A stretch of 64,000 nt of DNA from Chlorogloeopsis fritschii PCC 6912 (GCF_000317285.1 NZ_AJLN01000081.1:54407-118406); one strand, 5' to 3'; shown: positions 34,899 through 43,897, counted from the first letter of the stretch. Program-made: numbers and translations. The notes: generated by a model from the sequence alone, not told the origin.

Positions 34899-35561
34899 TT
34901 ATTGGTGCTTTTTAGAAGCATTTCTGCGTTTGAGGAATAGCACTGAACCTATAGCTCCAATGCCCAATAGATTAGATATATTATCTTCTGGAGTACTTTC
35001 TGGAACAGCATTTACTATCAAGCCCTCTGTAGGAAAAGTAAAGCTTTCATCGTTTACCGCTATTGATACAAGTCCATTAAATCCACCACTGGGTAAATCA
35101 CCTATTTCATCTTTATATTTGCTATAAACTATAAATTGCAGCTTAGTCGCAGTACTTATTTCTTGTAAACTAACATGATATTTAGTACCTCCAACCCAGC
35201 TAGAATCAAGTGATTCATTTCCTTGTCTAGTTATATCAGATTCAGATATGCGAGTAGCTTTAATATTACCTGGTTTAAACTTACTAGTACCAGAACATAA
35301 ATCATTTACTTCTTCCACACATATATGTTGAGCTTTAATAATAGCTCTCGGATAAAAGCCTCTTTCAGATGAGGAGTGTGAATCTTTCACAGAAGTATTT
35401 AGAACAAAAGTTAAGTTACTTTTTCCTTCATTGGTAACAAAAGTGTAATTTAAGTAGGGTGTCGCTAGAACAGATTCTGGAGCTAAACAAGTAACAATAG
35501 AGAAAAATGTGCTTAACGCCATGACTTTCTTGAAGTTATTTAGGGTAGTTAAATAACTCAT
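34899..35561 (-). CDS. Exported protein with PEP-CTERM-like sorting tail
   Basis: The 220-residue protein has a signal peptide (VMALSTFFSIVTCLAPESVLA) and a beta-rich body of about 150 residues. The C-terminal tail is VPESTPED, a hydrophobic helix (NLLGIGAIGSVLFL), then KRRNASKKHQ. This three-part tail (PE motif, helix, basic end) matches exosortase-recognised PEP-CTERM signals, with VPES in place of VPEP. Such proteins are sorted to the envelope or extracellular matrix, often with polysaccharide, in keeping with the glycosyltransferase genes convergent to it. The body matches no domain I recognise. No exosortase gene is in the window. Confidence 0.7.
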   Translation of the reverse strand: MSYLTTLNNFKKVMALSTFFSIVTCLAPESVLATPYLNYTFVTNEGKSNLTFVLNTSVKDSHSSSERGFYPRAIIKAQHICVEEVNDLCSGTSKFKPGNIKATRISESDITRQGNESLDSSWVGGTKYHVSLQEISTATKLQFIVYSKYKDEIGDLPSGGFNGLVSIAVNDESFTFPTEGLIVNAVPESTPEDNISNLLGIGAIGSVLFLKRRNASKKHQ

Positions 35562-36522
35562 TGAAGCACCTCCAAATTGTGCATTGAATATATAATTTGC
35601 AAAGCCAATACTACCTGGGTATATTTGATGCTTTATCTGCTATTTACCCAAAACCCTGATGTTAGAAAAATATTCGTAGATCTACTTTTTAAGGAGTGGA
35701 GAAATTGGCAACAAAATAATTTTAGACAAACTAGATTACTGCTATAGCTCTGTTGCCACTCTGATTACTTGATGTATTTTTGAATGTCTAATAACTATTA
35801 TCAAAGCATAAATAACAGTAATTATACTGATTGTTTTGCTATTTTTTATGAAAAAAAAGATATGATTTTACACAATTTGTTTACAAACTTTCAATCTATT
35901 CTGCTCTGCGCTATATTATTTATTTAAAGATAAAAATCTTTTTGTGAAGGGAGAAAATTATTCACATTTTTATGGAAAAGAAAATAATTTACTCTTGCTA
36001 ATTTTGAGGATGAAATATTAGCTGTAAATTATAAATATCGTTATTTAATAAACCAAATCATACCACTATTGTGCAAAGTGCAAAAGTAAAAGGGGCTGGG
36101 GACTAGTGATTGGGTACTGGGGATTAGGCTGAAAGCGGGCAGATTACTGCCCTGAAAATTACCTCTAGGATGAGCGATCGCTTAATTTTTGCCCCTACAG
36201 CAGCTACTTTTTCCAAGGTAGTTTAGTACCCATCTCAGTTAAAGCTGAGAAAACCAGATACAGTACAAGAACAACAATGCCAATCAGAAAAAAAACAAGG
36301 TCGTTATCCATTCTTTAAATTTGTGTAAGTAACACTCAAGACTACCAAATCTAGATTAATAGCTCCTGAACTTGTAGAACAGCAGCACCGAAAAAAATTC
36401 TGGTGTTGCTGAATTGAGGTATGAAGTTTACAGTTAATGCCAGAAAAATGAAGCTGAGGTATAAATGTGTCTACAGCTAGATTAACTATTCAGTACATAC
36501 CGCAGATATTACTACACCGATT
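35562..36522. other. 960-bp spacer with scattered repeats
   Basis: The spacer holds a G-rich stretch at 36090-36130 (GGGGCTGGGGACTAG, GGGTACTGGGG), a HIP1 site near 36174, a 10-bp-stem hairpin (CAGCAGCACC at 36380-36389 with GGTGTTGCTG at 36402-36411), and a small minus-strand ORF listed next. The first 500 bases are very AT-rich without visible features. Confidence 0.45.
36204..36311 (-). CDS. Possible 35-residue single-span membrane protein
   Basis: ATG at 36311, TAG at 36204-36206. The peptide has an acidic start (MDND), an unbroken hydrophobic helix (LVFFLIGIVVLVLYLVFSAL) and a basic end (KLPWKK), the plan of small cyanobacterial membrane subunits. I could not match it to a known Psb, Psa, Pet or Ndh subunit. 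The ribosome binding site is weak (AAAGA close to the ATG). The clean topology is the main support. Confidence 0.42.
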   Translation of the reverse strand: MDNDLVFFLIGIVVLVLYLVFSALTEMGTKLPWKK

Positions 36523-37293
36523 ATGAGAAACAAAATTATAGCAATAGCCGCGTTTCTAACTACAATCAACATCATTCAAACTGCTGTAGCTGCTAACTCG
36601 GAACATATTAGACAATTGCTAGCAAACAAACAATGTCACGATTGTGACCTCAGTGGTGCTGGCTTGGTGATGGCTGACTTAAGTAATGCGAATTTGAATG
36701 GAGCTAATCTTACAGGTGCAAACCTCAGTCGTGCAAACCTCAGTGGTGCTGACTTAAGTAACGCCAATTTAAAGGGTGCAGGATTATTTGGTGCCAACCT
36801 AAGTGGGGCAAAGTTGAATGGGGCAACTCTGGCGGGTGCAGATTTGAGAAGTACTTATTTAGTAAATGCAGAAATGACAGGTGTAAACCTCAATGGCGCT
36901 AACTTACAAGGTGCCTTGGGGATACCATCGCAAATTGCCAAACCAGAAGAATTTTATGCCTGGGGCGTCGCAGAAGCACAAAAAGGTAACTACCATCAAG
37001 CCATAGACTATTTTAATCAAGCGATCGCCCTCAAGCCAGACTATGCTCTCGTTTACCTAGCTCGTGGTGTCGCTCGCTACCAACTATTTGACAGACAAGG
37101 CGCTTTTCAAGACGCCCAGACTGCCGAAAAATTATTTACAAACCAAAAAAACAACGAGGGCATACAAACAGCACAAGCTTTTATTAAAGAACTGCAAACA
37201 CCCCAGACAGCCCAGGTAGATCGTGGTAAACCAAATTTTATGGACTTTTTGGGAGGTATTACTTCACTGTTTCTTCAGCTCACGCCCTTTTAG
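36523..37293 (+). CDS. Exported pentapeptide-repeat protein with TPR
   Basis: The 256-residue protein has a signal peptide (IIAIAAFLTTINIIQTAVAA). About 17 near-perfect pentapeptides follow from residue 38 to 130 (CDLSGAGLVMADLSNANLNG, ANLSRANLSGADLSNANLKG), preceded by a CHDC pair that is common at the head of exported cyanobacterial pentapeptide proteins. Then comes a TPR-like pair (about 145-205; FYAWGVAEAQKGNYHQAIDY, YALVYLARGVARYQLFDRQG). It is probably periplasmic or thylakoid-lumenal. A role in protein-protein contact is likely; no enzyme motif is present. It precedes the tenA gene in the same direction across repeat DNA. Confidence 0.85.
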   Translation: MRNKIIAIAAFLTTINIIQTAVAANSEHIRQLLANKQCHDCDLSGAGLVMADLSNANLNGANLTGANLSRANLSGADLSNANLKGAGLFGANLSGAKLNGATLAGADLRSTYLVNAEMTGVNLNGANLQGALGIPSQIAKPEEFYAWGVAEAQKGNYHQAIDYFNQAIALKPDYALVYLARGVARYQLFDRQGAFQDAQTAEKLFTNQKNNEGIQTAQAFIKELQTPQTAQVDRGKPNFMDFLGGITSLFLQLTPF

Positions 37294-37433
37294 GAGGAGA
37301 AAGGGAAGAGGGGCAGGGGAGATGGAAAGACAGGGGGACAAGGAGAGGAGCCAGCGGCGTGCGGGGGTTTCCCCCCATTGAGACGACTGGCGTGGGGAGA
37401 CAAGGAGAATAGTAAACAACTAACCGCTAACCA
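37294..37433. repeat. Purine-rich GGGGACAAGGAGA-type repeat spacer
   Basis: AGGGAAGAGGGGCAGGGGAG and GGGGGACAAGGAGAGGAG flank a CAGCGGCGTGCGGGGGTTTC segment with CCCC complementarity. The array abuts the tenA start. Its composition matches the in-frame insertion at 13941-14045. Confidence 0.7.
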
Positions 37434-38060
37434 ATGACTATTTCTAACCAATTGTGGGAAGCAAATCAAGAACTAGCACAAGCTTGTCTAGTGCATCCCT
37501 TCGTCCAAGGTATTGCTAGTGGTACTCTGGCACCATATAAATTTGCCTACTATGTAGGACAAGATGCATTTTTTCTAGAAGCCTTTGCCCGTGCCTACAG
37601 TATCGCTGCTGCTAAAGCCCCAGACTGGGAAGGATTTAATACGTTTCACTATTTAGCTGGAGGTGTGCTGCAAGAACTATGGCTGCATGAAAGCTACGCA
37701 GCTAAGTGGAATGTGAATTTGCGCTCTACAGAAATAGGAGCCGCGACTCGTCGCTATACAGATTTTTTGTTAGCTACTGCCTGGGGGCAAGATGTGGGTT
37801 TAACTGCTGCGGCTATGTCTCCTTGTATGCGTCTTTATGCCTTTTTAGGAGAACAGTTAGCTCAAGATGGCATTCCCAATCATCAGTATGCAGACTGGAT
37901 TCGCACTTACAGTAACGGTGATTTTCAGTCGCTGGCACAAGAATTAGAAAGCTTAGTGGAACGCTATGCAACTACTTCTGCCTTAACTGACTCAACTTAC
38001 CGTTATGCGATGTTGTGTGAGCGAGATTTTTTTCAAGCGGCATGGGAAGTTAGGGGATAG
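37434..38060 (+). CDS. tenA: Thiaminase II / aminopyrimidine aminohydrolase, Cys-type TenA
   Basis: TenA converts aminomethyl- or aminopyrimidines to HMP for thiamine salvage. The 208-residue helical protein keeps the catalytic set: Asp44 in YYVGQDAFFL, the nucleophile Cys131 in AAMSPCMRLYAFLG, and Glu196 in RYAMLCERDFF, plus FHYLAGGVLQELWLHESY. This is the TenA_C class, unlike the same-length gene at 4153-4779. No TPP riboswitch was found in the purine-rich leader, and no other thiamine gene is nearby. ATG choice is standard. Confidence 0.9.
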   Translation: MTISNQLWEANQELAQACLVHPFVQGIASGTLAPYKFAYYVGQDAFFLEAFARAYSIAAAKAPDWEGFNTFHYLAGGVLQELWLHESYAAKWNVNLRSTEIGAATRRYTDFLLATAWGQDVGLTAAAMSPCMRLYAFLGEQLAQDGIPNHQYADWIRTYSNGDFQSLAQELESLVERYATTSALTDSTYRYAMLCERDFFQAAWEVRG

Positions 38061-38426
38061 GGGAAGAGGAGGGAGGGGACAAGGGGAGGGGGAGAGGAGC
38101 AGAGGAGTAGTAAACAAATAACCACTAACTACTAACCCCTGTACGGGCGGGTTTTAACAAAAATATCTCTGGGATGACGAAATATATAAATAAACCCGCA
38201 CGGCAGTCGCTACAACCGGGGGAACCCCGGCAACGCGCTGCCTCCCCTACTAATGACTAATGACAAATGACTAATGACTAATGACCAATCCCCAATCCTT
38301 TTCCCTAATTGATAAATTACTAATCAAACATCATAGTGTGTCTAGCAAAATTATTAAGTAACGCAAATAACTGATACATTTTGTGATGTGAGCCACACTA
38401 AATAAAGGAGTTTTGAAGCGATCGCA
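38061..38426. repeat. Spacer with G-rich and ACTAATG tandem repeats
   Basis: A purine-rich block (GGGAGGGGACAAGGGGAGGG) is followed by a CCGGGGGAACCCCGG palindrome near 38217 and a run of ACTAATGAC-type repeats at about 38250-38290. No gene was seen. Confidence 0.6.
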
Positions 38427-38846
38427 ATGGATGTAGATGAACTTCTCATACGCTACAAAGCAGGAGAGAGAAATTTTAAAGGCGCTAACCTTATTGGTGG
38501 TTATTTGTATGGAGTAGATCTGAGTGGAGCGAATTTACAAGGAGCATCTCTAAGCGAAGTTGATTTGAGTCAAGCCAACTTAGAGGGAGTTAATCTCAAA
38601 GAAGCTTCTCTAAATGGTGCTAATCTTACAGGTGCTAATCTTACAGGTGCTAACCTAAGTGGAGCAAATCTTTACGAGGCAAAGCTTACAGGAGCGATTC
38701 TCGACGGTGCACATCTGAAGATGGCAGACTTAATAGATGCTGATTTCACCGCTGCTAACTTACAGGGAGCAAATTTGTACGGAGCATATCTCAACGGAAC
38801 CCTGCTGCAAGGTGCAATCATGCCAGATGGCACAATTCACGAGTAA
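38427..38846 (+). CDS. Pentapeptide-repeat protein, cytoplasmic
   Basis: The 139-residue protein is almost entirely pentapeptides, about 22 copies of A(N/D)Lxx from residue 16 to 135 (GANLQGASLSEVDLSQANLE, GANLTGANLTGANLSGANLY). This should form a continuous four-sided beta-helix. A short N-terminal segment (MDVDELLIRYKAGERNF) caps it, and it has no signal peptide. AAAGGAG lies 15-20 bases before the ATG, with a HIP1 site directly before the start. No function can be assigned; the near-identical repeats at 38630-38665 suggest recent internal duplication. Confidence 0.85.
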   Translation: MDVDELLIRYKAGERNFKGANLIGGYLYGVDLSGANLQGASLSEVDLSQANLEGVNLKEASLNGANLTGANLTGANLSGANLYEAKLTGAILDGAHLKMADLIDADFTAANLQGANLYGAYLNGTLLQGAIMPDGTIHE

Positions 38847-38887
38847 ACAGTTATCAGTTATCAGTTATCAAAACAGAATCCACAATA

Positions 38888-38918
38888 CCCTACGGGAAGC
38901 CGCCCTCTGGGCGTCTAC
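38888..38918. repeat. CTACGGGAAGCCGCC-type dispersed repeat
   Basis: CCCTACGGGAAGCCGCCCTC followed by TGGGCGTCTAC. A related copy is at 60451-60481, and a fragment lies inside the palindrome at 41220-41271. Confidence 0.6.
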
Positions 38919-39473
38919 AGTAGTCAGAATTTAAAATTTAGAATTTAAAAGTCAGTGAAATTATTCTTTCTTCTGGATTCTGGCTTCTGGCTCCTGACTT
39001 CTGTTGTTTACTGTTCACTGTTTACTGGTAACTGATTTAACTGATGTAACGTTTCTGATATTTTGAAACAATCAATATACCTATCCGAGATATAAATTCA
39101 GAACAAAAAAATGGTAGAGTCAAGATTTGAGACTCTACCATTGGTCTACCATAATGAAAAACCCACTTCATTTCTCCGTTACGGCAATAAAGTAACGCAG
39201 ATGTCACAGTTACATAAATTTGATATTTTAAAAGTTTCAATTATCAATAAATATATATTGGACATCTGTAAAATCTCTACTTTATGATGCTCATACAAGA
39301 GTATTTTAGGAGTCCAAAGAATGGCAGAAAATTAAACACCTGGCTCGCAACTGCTAATGCCACAAACTTTATGGCACAGCCCACAGCCGAATCTAATACT
39401 GCCTTCTTCCTGCCGCATTTAATTCAGAGAGGAGATTTGCCACAACCAAGATCGTGGCACTGAGGAAATCAAA
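38919..39473. other. Spacer and leader upstream of ilvD
   Basis: The region contains a minus-strand terminator (listed), a CGTTAC/GTAACG hairpin near 39177-39197, and a small hairpin TGCCAC/GTGGCA at 39438-39459 just before the ilvD ribosome binding site. No leader peptide rich in branched-chain residues was found. Confidence 0.4.
39104..39141 (-). terminator. Intrinsic terminator reading on the minus strand
   Basis: ATGGTAGAGTC (39111-39121) and GACTCTACCAT (39131-39141) form a perfect 11-bp stem with a 9-base loop, followed on the minus strand by TTTTTTGTTC. No convincing minus-strand gene ends here, so the transcript it would end is unknown. Confidence 0.6.
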
Positions 39474-41159
39474 ATGTCAGAAAATTTTAGAAGTAAAGTT
39501 GTCACCCAAGGAGTGCAGCGATCGCCTAATCGCGCTATGCTCCGTGCTGTTGGTTTTAAAGATGAGGATTTCATTAAACCAATTGTTGGTATTGCCAACG
39601 GTTACAGCACCATCACCCCTTGCAATATGGGTATTAACAAACTAGCGCAAAGGGCTGAAATTGGTGTTAGGGATGCTGGAGCAATGCCGCAGCTATTTGG
39701 CACAATTACAATCAGCGATGGCATTTCAATGGGAACTGAGGGGATGAAATACTCCTTGGTGTCGCGCGAAGTAATTGCCGATTCGATAGAAACCGCCTGC
39801 AACGGGCAAAGCATGGATGGAGTGCTAGCCATTGGTGGCTGTGATAAAAATATGCCAGGCGCAATGCTAGCGATCGCCCGCATGAACATCCCCGCGATTT
39901 TTGTTTACGGTGGTACGATTAAACCTGGACATTACAAAGGACGCGATTTAACCGTTGTCAGTTCTTTTGAAGCTGTGGGAGAATATAGCGCCGGGAAAAT
40001 AGACGAAAATGAACTTTTGGAAGTTGAGCGTAGCGCTTGCCCCGGTGCTGGCTCCTGTGGGGGAATGTACACAGCTAACACTATGTCTTCTGCGTTTGAG
40101 GCGATGGGGATGAGTTTGCCCTACTCCTCAACAATGGCAGCTGAAGATGAAGAAAAAGCCGATAGTACGGAAAAATCGGCATTCGTATTAGTGGAAGCAA
40201 TTCGCAAGCAAATTTTACCTCGTCAAATTATCACTCGCAAATCAATCGAAAATGCGATTTCGGTAATTATGGCAGTAGGTGGTTCCACAAATGCCGTATT
40301 GCATTTTTTGGCGATCGCTCGCGCTGCTGGTGTCGAACTTTGCCTTGATGACTTTGAAGCGATTCGCGCCCGTGTTCCAGTTTTGTGCGATTTAAAACCT
40401 AGTGGTAGGTATGTAGCTACGGATTTACACAAGGCTGGTGGTATTCCTCAAGTGATGAAAATGCTACTAGTGCACGATTTATTACACGGAGATTGTTTAA
40501 CAATTTCCGGTCAAACAATTGCCGAAGTTCTAGCAAATGTGCCAGAGGAACCATCACCACACCAAGATGTCATCCGTCCTTGGCAGAACCCAATGTATCC
40601 TCAAGGACACCTAGCCATCCTCAAAGGTAATTTGGCAACGGAAGGGGCAGTAGCAAAAATTACTGGCGTAAAAGTACCAAAAATTACTGGCCCGGCAAGA
40701 GTATTTGAATCCGAAGAATCTTGCTTAGATGCGATTTTGGCTAAGAAAATCAACGCTGGTGATGTAATCATTATCCGCTACGAAGGGCCAAAAGGAGGCC
40801 CCGGTATGCGGGAAATGCTAGCTCCCACCTCGGCAATCATCGGGGCTGGCTTGGGTGATTCTGTCGGATTAATTACCGATGGGCGCTTCTCTGGCGGTAC
40901 TTACGGCATGGTAGTAGGGCACGTTGCACCAGAAGCAGCAGTTGGAGGTGCGATCGCTTTAGTAGAAGAAGGTGACACCATCACCATTGATGCCCATACC
41001 CGCTCGTTGCAGTTGCACGTATCTGATCAAGAATTAGCTCGTCGCCGTCAAAGTTGGCAACCCCGCCCACCTCGTTACACTAAGGGTGTGTTGGCGAAGT
41101 ATGCCAAGTTGGTGTCTTCTAGCAGTTTGGGTGCGGTAACGGATTTGGATTTATTTTAG
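39474..41159 (+). CDS. ilvD: Dihydroxy-acid dehydratase
   Basis: IlvD dehydrates 2,3-dihydroxy acids to 2-oxo acids, the third common step of valine and isoleucine synthesis (and of the leucine and pantothenate precursor). The 561-residue protein is full length. Iron-sulfur ligands are visible: [12 protein letters not shown] (Cys50), [12 protein letters not shown] (Cys123) and [18 protein letters not shown] (Cys195). The C-terminal block has [21 protein letters not shown] in parts ([10 protein letters not shown]). A GAGG precedes the ATG. It is followed by a strong intrinsic terminator and is monocistronic. Confidence 0.97.
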   Translation: MSENFRSKVVTQGVQRSPNRAMLRAVGFKDEDFIKPIVGIANGYSTITPCNMGINKLAQRAEIGVRDAGAMPQLFGTITISDGISMGTEGMKYSLVSREVIADSIETACNGQSMDGVLAIGGCDKNMPGAMLAIARMNIPAIFVYGGTIKPGHYKGRDLTVVSSFEAVGEYSAGKIDENELLEVERSACPGAGSCGGMYTANTMSSAFEAMGMSLPYSSTMAAEDEEKADSTEKSAFVLVEAIRKQILPRQIITRKSIENAISVIMAVGGSTNAVLHFLAIARAAGVELCLDDFEAIRARVPVLCDLKPSGRYVATDLHKAGGIPQVMKMLLVHDLLHGDCLTISGQTIAEVLANVPEEPSPHQDVIRPWQNPMYPQGHLAILKGNLATEGAVAKITGVKVPKITGPARVFESEESCLDAILAKKINAGDVIIIRYEGPKGGPGMREMLAPTSAIIGAGLGDSVGLITDGRFSGGTYGMVVGHVAPEAAVGGAIALVEEGDTITIDAHTRSLQLHVSDQELARRRQSWQPRPPRYTKGVLAKYAKLVSSSSLGAVTDLDLF

Positions 41160-41171
41160 TTTTAGATTTTT

Positions 41172-41205
41172 GTAGAGATGTGCCATGGCACGTCTCTACT
41201 TTTTA
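41172..41205 (+). terminator. Intrinsic terminator of ilvD
   Basis: GTAGAGATGTGCCA pairs with TGGCACGTCTCTAC (one G-T pair) and is followed by TTTTT, 12 bases after the ilvD stop codon. The stem belongs to the GTAGAGACG palindrome family that recurs at 41220 and 55484. Confidence 0.8.
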
Positions 41206-41219
41206 GTATGAATCTAGAT

Positions 41220-41271
41220 GTAGAGACGCGAAATTACCCTACGGGAACGCCTGCGGCGTACGCGTCTCTAT
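41220..41271. repeat. GTAGAGACGCG palindrome with nested insert
   Basis: The ends GTAGAGACGCG and CGCGTCTCTA match the perfect palindrome at 55484-55511, but about 30 bases including CCTACGGGAACGCCTGCGGC separate them. The insert belongs to the repeat family of 38888. Confidence 0.7.
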
Positions 41272-41300
41272 AAGGGTTTTGGTGACTTCTATCTTTCTTG

Positions 41301-41440
41301 TTAATGAATCCTAGACTGTACGCGCTACAGACTGGCATAGATACCATCAAGTGCTAGTAACTCCTCGTGCTTAACCTACCCGACAATTTGCCCATCATCC
41401 ATCACATATATGCAATGACTAGGAGTAGTGGTCTGTCAAC
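41301..41440 (-). pseudogene. Remnant of an ABC transporter ATPase C-terminus
   Basis: The minus strand, read in one frame, gives HCIYVMDDGQIVG, stop, VKHEELLALDGIYASL, stop, RVQSRIH. This is the end of an exporter-type ABC ATPase (usual form xIxVMDDGxIVExGTHEELLALxGIYAxLWRVQ), aligned without a shift and broken by stop codons, one where Trp is expected. About 45 codons survive. No Walker or signature motif remains upstream, where the DNA turns into repeats near 41460. Confidence 0.7.
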
Positions 41441-41645
41441 CAAAAAATGACGGGTTGAGGCTGACACGGGGACATGGTGAAACCCAGACGCGGAGAATTT
41501 TAACCCAGCAAAATTACTCTGACAGAGTAGTAGATGATTTTTAGAAAGAGAAGAAGCTGCCATTGTGATTCAGCCAAAACAGATTTAGGATGATTGAAAA
41601 TATTTGAATTTGTTGAGAGTTGGGTATTTTACTCGACTTAGTTAA

Positions 41646-42506
41646 ATGATGGTAAAACGCGCAGATGTCAGTACCAAAAAGTTAATTAGCCTCGCACCCG
41701 ATAACTGGGTGAAATGGGTAACACAAATACCTGATATCAAAGTTGGGGAAATTCTTGATTCTGAATTTCAATGGATTAGTAGAGAAAGTGATGTTTTAAT
41801 CCGTGTTGAAAGTCAACAGTATGGTGAGTTTCTAGTTCTCAATGAATTACAACTGCGTCCTTCATCCCAAATGGCACGTCGGATGCGTGCCTATGCAGCC
41901 TTAGCAGAAGAAAAATATAATTTACCGACTTATCCAGTATTAATTAATATCTTGAAAATCAATGATGAGCAAATACCGGATAGATTCGCCTCAAATATTG
42001 CCGGGTTGCAAGCAAGGCAAGATTATCGAGTGATTAATTTGTGGGAGGTTGATGTCAATATTGTCTTTAATCAACCGTTACCCTCGTTACTGCCCTTTGT
42101 GCCGATTCTTCAAGGAGGTGAGAACGAGTCTACAATTAGAGAAGCACTACAGATTTTGCGTGCTGATGAACAGTTAGATCAACTGGAAACAGTACTGGCA
42201 TTTTTTGCGACCTTTGTGCTGGAGAGTACATTAGTTCAAGAGATTATGAGGTGGGATATGGCTGTTTTACGGGAGTCGCCTTGGTATCAAGAAATTGAGC
42301 AGCGTGGTATACGTATTGGTGAAGAACGCGGAAGGAGAGAAAATTTTTTAGCCAATATTGCAACGATTTTAGAGGTGAGATTTGGGAGTGAGGGCTTAGA
42401 ATTAATGCCCCAAATAGCCCAGATTTCTGATTTAGAGCGGTTGCAGGAAATTTTACGTAGTATTGTTGTCGCAAATACAATTGAAGAATTGCGAGATGTT
42501 TTGTAA
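41646..42506 (+). CDS. Rpn-family recombination-promoting nuclease-like protein
   Basis: The 286-residue protein has an N-terminal PD-(D/E)xK-type core with Asp49 (ESDVLIRVE), the ExQ motif in VLNELQLRPSSQMARRM (Glu67, Gln69) and RAYAALAEEKYNLPTYPVLI. It continues with a helical middle and a C-terminal region (RGIRIGEERGRRENFLANI, ILEVRFGS) typical of the cyanobacterial PD-(D/E)xK/Rpn proteins. Rpn proteins cleave DNA and promote RecA-independent recombination; some act in anti-phage defence. ATG at 41646 or the adjacent ATG at 41649 could be used. It lies beside the ABC remnant in an accessory-looking stretch. Confidence 0.78.
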   Translation: MMVKRADVSTKKLISLAPDNWVKWVTQIPDIKVGEILDSEFQWISRESDVLIRVESQQYGEFLVLNELQLRPSSQMARRMRAYAALAEEKYNLPTYPVLINILKINDEQIPDRFASNIAGLQARQDYRVINLWEVDVNIVFNQPLPSLLPFVPILQGGENESTIREALQILRADEQLDQLETVLAFFATFVLESTLVQEIMRWDMAVLRESPWYQEIEQRGIRIGEERGRRENFLANIATILEVRFGSEGLELMPQIAQISDLERLQEILRSIVVANTIEELRDVL

Positions 42507-42537
42507 TCAAATTTAGCAATTAGTAGGTAGTGGGTAA

Positions 42538-42918
42538 TTACGAATTATTTTGTGGTGGGATTTGGGCGAAAATAGCAGATTTTAACAGTTCAGGAAGCTG
42601 TTTCCACACTACATTTCCTTTTTCACTTTTGATATACAGTTGCATAAATTCTAGTAAAGCTGCGGCGCTTTCTTCTGGGATGAGATTGACGAAGAGATAG
42701 GTGGGTTGATCTGGACTGACAACAGATACAACACAGCCATGATTACACGCCCATAAACAGCCAATAGGCTGGATTTCCACTTCATTATCTGGGAATTGTT
42801 CAGTGCATAAAGTGTTGAGTTGGTCGAGTAAAATCTTGCCATCAAAAGGGGGATTGTCTGGTCGTGTTTCAGATGAGCGGTGGCAGGATTTGCAGACGAA
42901 TAATGTGTGTTTGGGCAT
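42538..42918 (-). CDS. DUF1636 metal-binding protein
   Basis: The 126-residue protein has an N-terminal CxxC (FVCKSCHRSSETRP) and a central IGCLWACNHGC cluster, the thioredoxin-like ferredoxin pattern of DUF1636, expected to hold a [2Fe-2S] cluster or another metal. The end of the helix-rich C-terminus is polar. It lies four bases after the FecB-like gene stop, so the two are co-transcribed. In other cyanobacteria DUF1636 genes sit near metal and cobalamin uptake genes. The name only describes the cysteines; the function is unproven. Confidence 0.8.
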   Translation of the reverse strand: MPKHTLFVCKSCHRSSETRPDNPPFDGKILLDQLNTLCTEQFPDNEVEIQPIGCLWACNHGCVVSVVSPDQPTYLFVNLIPEESAAALLEFMQLYIKSEKGNVVWKQLPELLKSAIFAQIPPQNNS

Positions 42919-42922
42919 AGGT

Positions 42923-43897
42923 TTAGGGAGTATTTATTAAATATTTTTCGATATCATTGAGTATTTCATGGGCGGCGAAAATGTTAAGCCCACGCCAAAC
43001 GGAAAAATCTACAAGATATACTTGATTATTTTGTACTGCCTTGAGTTTTGACCATAAAGGCTTTTGTTGTAGTTTTTGAATCACCGATTGATCATCTTTT
43101 TTCAATGGTGCGACAAAGAGAATATCACTATCAATCGTTGGTAATATTTCCTCAGAAATGGGCAATTCATCATCACCTGATTCGGTAAATAGAGGATTCA
43201 AAAATCCTAACTCTTCTAAAATACCACCAGCAAAGGATTTTTTACCCCTAGTAATAACAATGCGTCCATCGGCTACGAAAATAAATGAGATTTTCGGGGG
43301 TGGACGATCGCCCATTAAGGTTTTCAATTCTTGAATACGGTGATCATATTCATCCATTAGTTGATTAGCCATTTCCGTTTTGTCAAAAACCCTTCCAGCA
43401 TCCTGAAGATGTTGTCTCCAATTACCTCTAGTTTCCCTCCAAGGCAAAATAACTGTAGGAGCAATCATAGACAACTGTTTATAGACTCTTTGAAATTCTG
43501 GAATAGAAATACAAAGAATTAAATCAGGTTTTAGAGATAACAGCTTTTCTAAATTAATTTGACCTACCGAATCACGCAATACATAGATTCCGTTCATCTT
43601 ACCTTGAAAATAACGAAAATTGTCTTCTACCTCAGTAACTATCCAAGTGGCGATCGGTTTTATGTCCAAAGCCGAACTGACAGCAAGACTGTTAAAATCC
43701 AAAGTAACTATTCGTTGGGGATTAAGAGGAATACAAGTTTCACCTTTGACGTGTTGCACTATTCTGCAATCTTGATTTGCTCCTTGAGAATGGGAATTTG
43801 TAAATTCTTTCCCGTTATCAATACCACAAGATAAAGCCAAAAATATCAAAATTTCCGACAAAAATAGTAGAAAAAAACGATGAAAAAATCTTTTCAT
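42923..43897 (-). CDS. FecB/FhuD-like iron-siderophore binding lipoprotein
   Basis: The 324-residue protein starts MKRFFHRFFLLFLSEILIFL and has a lipobox, LALSC (Cys24), so it is an envelope lipoprotein. The body is a class III periplasmic binding fold: PQRIVTLDFNSLAVSSALDI, a long backbone helix around QHLQDAGRVFDKTEMANQLM, and SFIFVADGRIVITRGKKSFA. Proteins of this type deliver ferric siderophores, heme or cobalamin to an ABC permease. No matching FecCD permease is beside it. It is followed closely by DUF1636 and preceded by the AtzE-like gene. Confidence 0.85.
   Translation of the reverse strand: MKRFFHRFFLLFLSEILIFLALSCGIDNGKEFTNSHSQGANQDCRIVQHVKGETCIPLNPQRIVTLDFNSLAVSSALDIKPIATWIVTEVEDNFRYFQGKMNGIYVLRDSVGQINLEKLLSLKPDLILCISIPEFQRVYKQLSMIAPTVILPWRETRGNWRQHLQDAGRVFDKTEMANQLMDEYDHRIQELKTLMGDRPPPKISFIFVADGRIVITRGKKSFAGGILEELGFLNPLFTESGDDELPISEEILPTIDSDILFVAPLKKDDQSVIQKLQQKPLWSKLKAVQNNQVYLVDFSVWRGLNIFAAHEILNDIEKYLINTP

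Noticed and set aside
34843..35127. 94-residue plus-strand ORF
   Set aside because: Antisense to the C-terminus of the PEP-CTERM-like protein, whose signal peptide and tail are convincing.
37294..37433. TPP riboswitch before tenA
   Set aside because: The leader is purine-rich repeat DNA without the conserved CTGAGA and ACCTGATCTGG blocks.
39037..39240. 67-residue minus-strand ORF
   Set aside because: It runs straight through the strong hairpin-T-run at 39104-39141, has no ribosome binding site and matches nothing.
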